Shown: piece after piece, positions 11,112 to 16,480 of the stretch
Layout: every line of letters starts with the position of its first letter
Numbering within the stretch: position 1 is the first letter of the stretch
Assembly: GCA_030588935.1 (NCBI GenBank)
Contig: JAUUWR010000010.1
Location: 1 to 16,480 of the forward strand
Source: a bacterium
Lineage (GTDB): Archaea > Nanobdellota > Nanobdellia > Pacearchaeales > GW2011-AR1
DNA: 16,480 nt
Reading direction: 5' to 3'
Position numbers and translations under genes: made by a program
The notes under the pieces: generated by a model
Told to the model about the DNA's origin: nothing
What the model saw: the letters and a program-made list of their open reading frames with translations, nothing else
Databases searched by the model: none

Positions 11112-11186
11112 ATGGGAATTTACAAGACAAAAAAATTTATTGAAGCATATAAATTCGCGAGATATGCCCATAATAAACAAAAGAGA
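11112..11186 (+). pseudogene. N-terminal fragment of the HD hydrolase gene in another frame
   Basis: ATG at 11112, 1 bp after the rfcS stop, reads MGIYKTKKFIEAYKFARYAH then NKQKR. This is the expected N-terminus of a RelA/SpoT-type HD domain (FA..AH..Q.R). The family pattern continues as ETGEDYITHP in the frame of the next entry. Joining them needs a shift of -2, equivalent to two missing bases, at the (GA)3 run 11183-11188. If left unshifted, this frame stops near 11283 without further similarity. Confidence 0.65.
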
Positions 11187-11598
11187 GACTGGAGAAGATT
11201 ATATCACGCATCCAGTAGCTGTTCAAAAAATAGCAAGAAAATATGGAGCAGACTTCTTAACACAATGTGCTTGCTTATTACATGATGTTGTTGAGGACAC
11301 TAACATCAAATTAGAAGAAATAGCTAAAAAATTTGGACAAGAAGTTGCTTTTTTAGTTTATGGTGTAACAAAAGCAAAGACTCAAGAAAAAACATTTGAA
11401 AAAATAGAAACCTGTATACAACAAGATAAAAGGGTTATATTTGTAAAATTAGCAGATAGAATACATAATACATTAACCATAACAAAAAGAATAAGGGAGA
11501 AATATAAAAATTCAAATAAGTGGTATATTAATACTGGTAGACAACATGGGTATAATGATTTAGCAGATAGATTAGAAGAATTAAATAACAATTTATAA
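11140..11598 (+). CDS. HD-domain hydrolase of the SpoT/MESH1 type, apparently frameshifted
   Basis: The open frame encodes 152 aa, but family similarity starts only at Glu16 (ETGEDYITHP). The first 15 residues look like out-of-frame translation of the true N-terminus described in the previous entry. Metal ligands are present: H24 (THP), H48-D49 (LLHDVVEDT) and D106 (VKLADRIHNT), with FGQEVAFLVYGVTK between. These are the motifs of (p)ppGpp 3'-pyrophosphohydrolases. There is no synthetase or TGS domain, so it resembles the stand-alone MESH1-like hydrolases of about 160-180 aa. Substrate could be (p)ppGpp, NADPH or another nucleotide. Read through the shift it would be about 162 aa and complete. 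It lies between rfcS and a deoxyribosyltransferase-like gene, starting 1 bp after rfcS. Confidence 0.8.
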   Translation: MKHINSRDMPIINKRETGEDYITHPVAVQKIARKYGADFLTQCACLLHDVVEDTNIKLEEIAKKFGQEVAFLVYGVTKAKTQEKTFEKIETCIQQDKRVIFVKLADRIHNTLTITKRIREKYKNSNKWYINTGRQHGYNDLADRLEELNNNL

Positions 11599-11599
11599 A

Positions 11600-12010
11600 A
11601 TGAAAATCTTTATAGTTTGTAGCAAACATTTCTATCATAGAATTCCAAAAATAAAAGAAGAGTTAGAAAACTTAGGACACAAAGTAATGCCCCCCAATAG
11701 TTATGATGAACCACTCAAAGAAGAAGAAATGAAGAAAATTGGAAAATTAGAGCATTCAATCTGGAAACAAGGTATGATGAGGCAACATGAATTTAAAATA
11801 AAACAAAATGATGGATTATTAGTTTTAAATTATAAAAAAGAGAATCAACCAAATTATATTGGAGGAGCCACATTTATGGAGATTGTCAAGGCATGGGAAT
11901 TACAAAAACAAGTTTTTCTTTATAATCCAATACCCCAAAATATCTTCACAGATGAATTAACTGCTATTAATCCTGTTATTATTAATAGAAATTTAAATTT
12001 AATAAAATGA
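11600..12010 (+). CDS. Nucleoside 2-deoxyribosyltransferase-like protein
   Basis: A 136-aa protein with a Rossmann-like start (MKIFIVCSKHFYHRIPKIKE), then ELENLGHKVMPP, the acidic turn NDGLLVLNYKK (70-80) and the core motif NYIGGATFMEIVKAW (85-99), with Glu94 in the place of the catalytic Glu of the nucleoside deoxyribosyltransferase fold. The ending VFLYNPIPQNIFTDEL and PVIINRNLNLIK is typical of small members I recall from DPANN and CPR genomes. True substrates of that subgroup are unknown. It begins 1 bp after the HD gene and its stop overlaps the rfcL start by 4 bp (ATGA), so all are probably translated from one message. With the HD gene it forms a two-enzyme nucleotide-related insert between rfcS and rfcL. 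Confidence 0.7.
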   Translation: MKIFIVCSKHFYHRIPKIKEELENLGHKVMPPNSYDEPLKEEEMKKIGKLEHSIWKQGMMRQHEFKIKQNDGLLVLNYKKENQPNYIGGATFMEIVKAWELQKQVFLYNPIPQNIFTDELTAINPVIINRNLNLIK

Positions 12011-13230
12011 GCCCCCCACTCCCCCTAACCGAAAAACACCGTCCAAAAAACTTCACAGAAATAAAAGGACAAGCCATAGCTATCCAAGAAGCAATAACTT
12101 TCTTTAAAACATTTCCAATGAAAAAAGCTCTTATTCTAAATGGTCCTGTAGGAGTAGGAAAAACCTGCATCGCAATTGCATTAGCAAAAGAATTTAATTT
12201 AGAATTATTTGAATTAAATGCAAGCGACTTAAGAAACAGATCAAAACTTGATGAAATCTTAAAACCTGCAACAGCTCAAAAATCTTTATTTAAAAAAGGA
12301 AAACTAATTTTAATGGACGAAGCAGACGGAATAACTACATCAGACAGAGGAGGACTGCCAGAGCTTGTTGCATTAATAGAAAAAACCAAACATCCAATAA
12401 TAATAACTGCAAATGACATCTGGCAGAGAAAATTCAATTTACTCAGAAGAAAATGCCATTTAGTCACATTAAAAGAACTAAAACAAGAAACAATTTCTGA
12501 AATCCTAAATAATATTCTAAGAAAAGAGGGAATAGCAATAAATCCAAAAACAATAAATATCATTATAGAAAACTCAAAAGGCGATATGAGAGCAGCACTT
12601 AATGATCTTGAGACAGTTTTAAGTTTAGGAGAAGAAATCTTTATTGAAGAACTAAGTGAAAGAGAAAAACAAGAAACCATTTTCAATGCACTAAAACAAG
12701 TCTTTCAAGAACAAACAAACGAAAAAACAATCTCAGCATACAACAACATTAATCTGGATTTAAACGAAATCCTTTTATGGATTGAAGAAAACATTCCTTT
12801 AGAATACCAGGGGCAGGCACTTGCAAAAGCTTACGACTCTCTAAGCAAAGCAGATTTATTTAAAGGACGAATTTACAGACAGCAATACTGGAGGTTTTTA
12901 GTTTATCAAAACTTTTTCCTCTCAGCAGGAATTTCTGCAGCAACAAAATTAAAATATAAAAAATTCACTCAATACAAAAGACCATCAAGAATATTAAAAA
13001 TCTGGCTCTCAAACCAAAAAAACGCAAAAAAAAAATCCATTACAATTAAATATGCAAAGCTCACTCACATGTCAAAAAAGAAAGCCAATAAAGAATCCTT
13101 CCTCTTCCCTTTAATCATAAACCAGCGAGCACAAGATAAATTAGATTTAAATGAAAAAGAAAAAGAATGGTTAGAAGATAAAAGAGAGGGGATGATTGAA
13201 AGCAATGAATTAGAAAGATTTAAAAACTAG
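12007..13230 (+). CDS. rfcL: Replication factor C large subunit (clamp loader)
   Basis: The 407-aa AAA+ partner of RfcS in the clamp loader. Features: LTEKHRPKNFTEIKGQ (7-22); Walker A GPVGVGKT (46-53); ELNASDLRNRS (69-79); Walker B LILMDEAD (100-107) followed by DRGGLPELVALIEKTKHPII; sensor 1 TANDIW (134-139); no SRC motif (it has RRKC), as expected for the large subunit; and KGDMRAALNDLE (191-202) at sensor 2. The C-terminus is Lys-rich and ends ELERFKN. I see no canonical PCNA-binding Q..L..FF end, which many archaeal RfcL proteins have. Length is at the short end of the family. It overlaps the preceding gene by 4 bp. Confidence 0.95.
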   Translation: MSPPLPLTEKHRPKNFTEIKGQAIAIQEAITFFKTFPMKKALILNGPVGVGKTCIAIALAKEFNLELFELNASDLRNRSKLDEILKPATAQKSLFKKGKLILMDEADGITTSDRGGLPELVALIEKTKHPIIITANDIWQRKFNLLRRKCHLVTLKELKQETISEILNNILRKEGIAINPKTINIIIENSKGDMRAALNDLETVLSLGEEIFIEELSEREKQETIFNALKQVFQEQTNEKTISAYNNINLDLNEILLWIEENIPLEYQGQALAKAYDSLSKADLFKGRIYRQQYWRFLVYQNFFLSAGISAATKLKYKKFTQYKRPSRILKIWLSNQKNAKKKSITIKYAKLTHMSKKKANKESFLFPLIINQRAQDKLDLNEKEKEWLEDKREGMIESNELERFKN

Positions 13231-13282
13231 ACAAGATTAAAAAAATCAACCAATAGAAAGAAGAGTTCTGATAAGTAATAAA

Positions 13283-13573
13283 ATGGATTTTAAAAATATA
13301 GATTCAAACAATCCCGAACACAGAAAAGAATTTGAGGGATTAGTTGGGCTGGCACTTAAACACCATTTTGAAAATGAACCAGTATTTTATGAAGGAACCC
13401 CTCATTTGAGTAATGAAACTCTAGATAGAATGTACACAGGAAAAATATCAAAAGAAGATAGGGCTCAGGCGATTGAACATCTTGTTAATTGCCAAGGATG
13501 TTGTAATGATTTGCAATTTTATATTGATTTAATGGATTATCATAAAGAGAAGGAGGGTTCTGATATTAAATAA
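13283..13573 (+). CDS. Small ZAS-like zinc-binding protein (96 aa)
   Basis: Residues 44-80 read NETLDRMYTGKISKEDRAQA then IEHLVNCQGCCNDLQFY. The spacing H66-x3-C70-x2-C73, after a 'Y.G..S.EDR...' helix, is that of the zinc anti-sigma (ZAS) fold found at the start of bacterial anti-sigma factors. There is no transmembrane segment and no partner domain, and archaea lack sigma factors of this kind, so a role in binding another protein is more likely. It follows rfcL by 52 bp and precedes the 270-aa protein by 16 bp, suggesting the pair works together. AAGAAGAGTTCTGA upstream recurs near 14521. Identity beyond the zinc motif is uncertain. Confidence 0.65.
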   Translation: MDFKNIDSNNPEHRKEFEGLVGLALKHHFENEPVFYEGTPHLSNETLDRMYTGKISKEDRAQAIEHLVNCQGCCNDLQFYIDLMDYHKEKEGSDIK

Positions 13574-13589
13574 ATAATTAAGATATAAA

Positions 13590-14402
13590 ATGGAAAAACA
13601 AACTATTAAGAATAGAATAAATGAACCATATATCAGAGAAAGGAAAGAATTGATAGAAAGAGAAGGGTTAACAGGAAGACATGATGAAAGAGTAACAAAA
13701 ATACGACTTGAAATACTTGAACATTTATTCCCAAAAGATTTCAAAATAATGAGAAGAATATATGAAAATAATAAAAAGTTATGGAAAAATAATAATATAG
13801 ATAAAATTTATGATATAGTCTCTGACATTAATGAGGTATATCCCTCGATTGTACCTCACAAGCATGTTTTAGCTTATGTCCCATCTACGAATGAAGAGAA
13901 CCCCGATAGTAAAATAGCCTTTTATAATCTTAAATCGAAAAGATTAGAAGTAAGAGCTCCCTTTGATTACAGAGAAGAGCCTTCAGATAGAAAAAGTACA
14001 AAAATCAGAACATCCAATAATGTAAAAGATATTTTTAAAGATTTTAGTATTAAAGAGGTAGTTAAAACAATAGGTGTTTATGAAGCACCTTATGAACATT
14101 TAACAGAAAATGGGAAGTTTATTTTGCCCCAATTTGAACATAATTCTGAACCTTTTGGTTGTTTTTTTAAAGATTTAATATATAAAAAACCGGACTCCTA
14201 CATGAGTGGAGGAGATATAGTACCAGAGTCTTTTGCCAAAGATAGTTTTGAAATAGAACCCAGACGTCTAAAAAAAGGTTTTTTGTTTAAACCAGTAGAA
14301 AATAAAAAAAGGCTACGACAAATAATAAAGGATCCTAAATGGTTTAAAAGAGCCTATTTATTGAAGATGTTTTTTGATGAAGATTATAAGATTAAAAAAT
14401 AA
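13590..14402 (+). CDS. Hypothetical protein, 270 aa, paired with the ZAS-like gene
   Basis: Not recognised. A soluble charged protein with no signal peptide or transmembrane helix. The N-terminal third is helical and Lys/Arg/Glu-rich (MEKQTIKNRINEPYIRERKE; EILEHLFPKDFKIMRRIYEN). The middle has a beta-like part (HKHVLAYVPSTNEENPDSKI, then AFYNLKSKRLEVRAPFDY). The C-terminus is basic (RRLKKGFLFKPVENKKRLRQ, then DPKWFKRAYLLKMFFDEDY). It has one cysteine and no obvious catalytic motif. It starts 16 bp after the ZAS-like gene, so both are likely cotranscribed after rfcL. Codons look more AT-rich than in rfcS (many ATA, AGA, TTA), as in the two genes between rfcS and rfcL, which could mean later acquisition. 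Confidence 0.7.
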   Translation: MEKQTIKNRINEPYIRERKELIEREGLTGRHDERVTKIRLEILEHLFPKDFKIMRRIYENNKKLWKNNNIDKIYDIVSDINEVYPSIVPHKHVLAYVPSTNEENPDSKIAFYNLKSKRLEVRAPFDYREEPSDRKSTKIRTSNNVKDIFKDFSIKEVVKTIGVYEAPYEHLTENGKFILPQFEHNSEPFGCFFKDLIYKKPDSYMSGGDIVPESFAKDSFEIEPRRLKKGFLFKPVENKKRLRQIIKDPKWFKRAYLLKMFFDEDYKIKK

Positions 14403-14590
14403 AATGAAAGAGATAATTAGTTCTTGAATAACCCCAAAACTTTCTTAAGAAAAATTTAAATAATCTTTTATTTATCTTCAGATAAATTTATAAATCTCTG
14501 ATTTATAATAAAAAAAGGGGAGAAGAGTTCTGACTAATAATCCACCCAACTACAAAAAATAAAAAAACAAAAATCCCTAACAAAATTCTT

Positions 14591-15142
14591 TTAAAAGTCT
14601 TCTTGTGATTCTTCAGGTTTTTCTTCACTTGGTTTTTCTTCCGGTTCTTCAGATTTTTCTTCTGGCTCTTCAGCAGCTTCTTCAAGTTCTTCTGATGCTT
14701 CTTCAACCTTTTCTTCAGATGTTCCTTCTGGAGCTTTTTCTTCAACTGCTTCTTCTACAGCTTCATCCTCTGCTTTATCTTCAGCCATAGTTTCTGCTGT
14801 TTCATCAGATAACTGAGATTGTCCTTCCCCAACAGCAGAATCTGCTTCACCTTCCCCAATCTTTTCCATTTTCCCAAACTTTCCAGCAGTCAACTGTTTC
14901 TCGCCTTGAAACTCATTAATATAACCATTAGTTATCTTAACTTTGTCTCCAACCTTAAACTTATTAATGTCCTCATTCCACAAGCTTAATTTAATAGTTC
15001 CAGAATCATCTTTCAAAACTGCATCAGCAACTCTTAATTCTCTGCCAAACTTATTAAAAGTCTTCGTTTCTCCAATTTCTATGATTGTTCCTTCAACATC
15101 AACATTGTTTTGCCTTACTTCTAATTCAGATATTTGTACCAT
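14591..15142 (-). CDS. OB-fold single-stranded DNA-binding protein (RPA/SSB-like) with acidic tail
   Basis: A 183-aa protein. Residues 1-97 form one OB fold of the archaeal RPA/Sulfolobus-SSB kind: VQISELEVRQNNVDVEGTII, FGRELRVADAVLKDDSGTIK, LSLWNEDINKFKVGDKVKIT and NGYINEFQGEKQLTAG. Aromatic residues W55 and F79 are likely to stack on DNA bases. Residues 98-183 are low-complexity and very acidic (repeated SEE, EEA, EEP), ending ESQEDF. This layout parallels SSB proteins whose acidic tail with a terminal hydrophobic residue recruits repair and replication partners. The promoter lies in a perfect 8-bp inverted repeat (15160-15178). The gap 14403-14590 on its 3' side holds a T-rich stretch in its sense strand, a plausible terminator, and no clear gene. 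Confidence 0.85.
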   Translation of the reverse strand: MVQISELEVRQNNVDVEGTIIEIGETKTFNKFGRELRVADAVLKDDSGTIKLSLWNEDINKFKVGDKVKITNGYINEFQGEKQLTAGKFGKMEKIGEGEADSAVGEGQSQLSDETAETMAEDKAEDEAVEEAVEEKAPEGTSEEKVEEASEELEEAAEEPEEKSEEPEEKPSEEKPEESQEDF

Positions 15143-15159
15143 TTTCTAACTTTTTGATT

Positions 15160-15178
15160 AAACTTTTCTTAAAAGTTT
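15160..15178 (-). promoter_or_regulatory. TATA-like box inside a perfect inverted repeat, SSB promoter
   Basis: AAACTTTT-CTT-AAAAGTTT is an 8-bp perfect inverted repeat with a 3-bp centre. The TATA-like CTTTTAAGAA lies in it, about 28 bp before the ATG at 15142. An operator for a dimeric regulator covering the TATA box is possible; in AT-rich DNA chance symmetry cannot be excluded. Confidence 0.4.
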
Positions 15179-15236
15179 ACCTCCTTACACTCTATTTAAT
15201 TTTCCTTGTTTTAAAATTATTTTCTTTTATTTTTAA

Positions 15237-16274
15237 TTAGCATTGAGCTTGAGTGTCACTTCCTTCTTCATACCCCCACATAGGGCTTGGTGTTGCTGTA
15301 GATAATTCTTCATTGCATTCTTCAGGTGCATTATTAAAAGCAGAGCAGATTGTTTCTAAATAAGCAGCAGGACTTCTGCCAGAACTTATCTTTTGTCCAT
15401 TAATAACAAGGCTCGGACTCCCACTAACTCCATAACCCTGACTCAATGCAGAATCTAAATCATAATAATCATCTGCTTTTCCTGATTTGCACAAATTTAA
15501 TTTAGCTTCATCAATCTTAGTTTCTTTCAAACACCTGTCACTATCTCCATCTTCCAAAAAACAAGTCAGATAATCTAAATATTTATCTGCTTGCTCTTCC
15601 CTTATACAAACTTGAATAGGAGTTTCATAAGGCTCTTGCTTTTCTCCCTCATGCATAAAATAATGAATAAACCTTATTGCACCATCAATCTTATCGCCTA
15701 ATAACTCAAAAACAGGAATCATTCCCTTTTCAGCCTGGGTTCCATAAGGACAATGAGTCATAACAAACAACTCAACTTTAGGCTTGTCAGATTTAGGAAC
15801 CTCTACTGGTTCTTGTTGAGTCTGTTGTGTAATTATCCCTAAAGGAGTCAAACCACTAACCAAATTTTCTCCATCCAAGGTAATATAAACAGGAACCTTT
15901 CTCCCTTGCATAGAAAGAATCACTTCATATAATCCGCTTTTCTTATTCACTTCCACTAATTCTGCTGCAATTCCCTGAGAATCTGCAAAATCCAAAATCT
16001 TCTTGCTGGCAACATCCTCTGAAACAACATTCCCAGTAATCCCTCCCCTAAAATTTATAACTAAAAGAACAATCACAGCAACCAACAAAACAATACTAAC
16101 AATCATCCAAGGGTTGCTTTTAACTTTTTCTTTGATTTTAGAAACATCAAATTTATCAGGATTATTGTCAATGCTTTTCTCAGTTTTTTCACTTCTTCCA
16201 GCAGTCTCTGCATCTTCACTCTCTCGCTCACTCGTCTCTGTATTTTCACTTTCTTCTCGTTTCTCGTCTTCCAT
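15237..16274 (-). CDS. Membrane-anchored thioredoxin-fold (DsbA-like) protein
   Basis: I place the start at 16274 (MEDEKREESE, 345 aa), because a TATA-like GTTTTTAAAG at 16295-16304 lies 25 bp upstream. A frame-extended start at 16331 would add 19 residues across the promoter. Residues 1-55 are acidic and cytoplasmic, 56-73 a transmembrane helix (WMIVSIVLLVAVIVLLVI), followed by GITGNVVSE, a motif I associate with DPANN exported proteins. A small domain (85-145) precedes the thioredoxin fold (165-312): VELFVMTHCPYGTQAEKG with CPYG at 175-178, cis-Pro loop GSPSLVING (285-293), and extra cysteines C223, C238, C248, C262, C310, C320, C345. The active site has only one Cys, not CxxC, so it may be an isomerase or reductase, or use a distant Cys. 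The fold is clear; the activity is inferred. Confidence 0.85.
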   Translation of the reverse strand: MEDEKREESENTETSERESEDAETAGRSEKTEKSIDNNPDKFDVSKIKEKVKSNPWMIVSIVLLVAVIVLLVINFRGGITGNVVSEDVASKKILDFADSQGIAAELVEVNKKSGLYEVILSMQGRKVPVYITLDGENLVSGLTPLGIITQQTQQEPVEVPKSDKPKVELFVMTHCPYGTQAEKGMIPVFELLGDKIDGAIRFIHYFMHEGEKQEPYETPIQVCIREEQADKYLDYLTCFLEDGDSDRCLKETKIDEAKLNLCKSGKADDYYDLDSALSQGYGVSGSPSLVINGQKISSGRSPAAYLETICSAFNNAPEECNEELSTATPSPMWGYEEGSDTQAQC

Positions 16275-16294
16275 TTTTTTTAAAAACAAAAACC

Positions 16295-16304
16295 CTTTAA
16301 AAAC
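16295..16304 (-). promoter_or_regulatory. TATA-like box of the thioredoxin-fold gene
   Basis: GTTTTTAAAG on the minus strand is centred 25 bp before the ATG at 16274. It decides the start codon, because the longer frame to 16331 would include this box inside the coding region. Confidence 0.5.
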
Positions 16305-16370
16305 ATTGTGGTATTTCAGATATAAAAACAATTAAAAACAAATTTATCCTTATTTAATTAATATATTAAT

Positions 16371-16451
16371 AACTTACAAGAATATTACGCTCTAAAGAAG
16401 AGTTTGTGTGCTAAATGAACCCATATTCGGAGCTTAATAGTTTATAAGATT
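16371..16451. repeat. Dispersed intergenic palindrome, copy 10
   Basis: The left end is CTTACAAGAATATTACGCTC followed by TAAAGAAGAG. The right end read inverted is AATCTTATAAACTATTAAGC, then TCCGAATATGGG. It carries GCTAAATGAACCCATATT, the exact reverse complement of part of copy 1 (71-175), so the two are inverted relatives 16 kb apart. It lies in a probable divergent promoter gap. Confidence 0.65.
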
Positions 16452-16476
16452 ATAAATAAAAATATAATATAAAATG
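16451..16476 (+). promoter_or_regulatory. Possible promoter and start codon of a right-edge gene
   Basis: TATAAATAAA at 16451-16460 precedes an ATG at 16474-16476 that opens MP... at the window edge. The spacing, 19-20 bp, is a little short for a leaderless archaeal gene, and only two codons are visible, so this is a hint only. Confidence 0.25.
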
Positions 16477-16480
16477 CCAC

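Noticed and set aside
12276..12686. A 136-codon antisense frame inside rfcL
   Set aside because: It lies wholly opposite a well-conserved clamp-loader gene, and its Ser/Phe/Ile-rich product is typical of antisense AT-rich codons.
16275..16331. Longer N-terminus (MFLYLKYHNVF...) for the thioredoxin-fold protein
   Set aside because: It would contain the TATA-like box at 16295-16304, and the usual leaderless spacing points to the ATG at 16274.

Overview
This AT-rich window looks like chromosome from a DPANN archaeon, most likely the Pacearchaeota/Woesearchaeota group. The information-processing genes are archaeal: eS27, eS24, eL41, Spt4, Rpo7, RfcS, RfcL and an OB-fold single-stranded DNA-binding protein. 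Many genes have a TATA-like box about 24-28 bp upstream of the ATG, which fits leaderless archaeal mRNAs. The secreted and membrane proteins, including a 'TGNVV' motif after a transmembrane anchor and a secreted protein ending in a KPWWAFLA-type tail, resemble DPANN families. The lineage is inferred from gene content; no search was run.

Layout. Positions 1-858 hold the start of a leftward gene at the edge, two candidate small RNAs each with its own TATA box, and AT-rich repeats. From 3073 down to 859 on the minus strand runs the conserved archaeal series Rpo7 - Spt4 - eS24 - a 56-aa membrane protein - eS27. Next come two small membrane proteins with related C-termini, a calcium-type P-type ATPase, a secreted cysteine-containing protein, a two-helix membrane peptide and a lipoprotein-like protein. 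The last two share a nearly identical 20-bp promoter element. Then follow tRNA-Glu(CTC), an EF-Tu domain 2-like protein, a small unknown ORF directly behind tRNA-Gln(CTG), and a 36-codon eL41 gene. From 10103 to 14402 on the plus strand lies a clamp-loader cluster: rfcS, a frameshifted (p)ppGpp-hydrolase-like HD gene, a deoxyribosyltransferase-like gene, rfcL, a zinc-binding ZAS-like protein and an unknown 270-aa protein. The window closes with an acidic-tailed OB-fold protein and a membrane-anchored thioredoxin-fold protein, both on the minus strand.

The most striking non-coding signal is a family of imperfect palindromes of about 65-140 bp in the longer intergenic gaps. Their two ends read roughly GAATCTTAYAAAATATTA then CGCTTTGAAGATGAG inward from each side. 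I count about ten copies. A second family of 22-bp hairpin repeats (AATGCCCC..CCGGG..) is clustered next to tRNA-Glu and aligns with the acceptor/T-arm end of that tRNA gene. I saw no CRISPR array, insertion sequence, integrase or rRNA gene.
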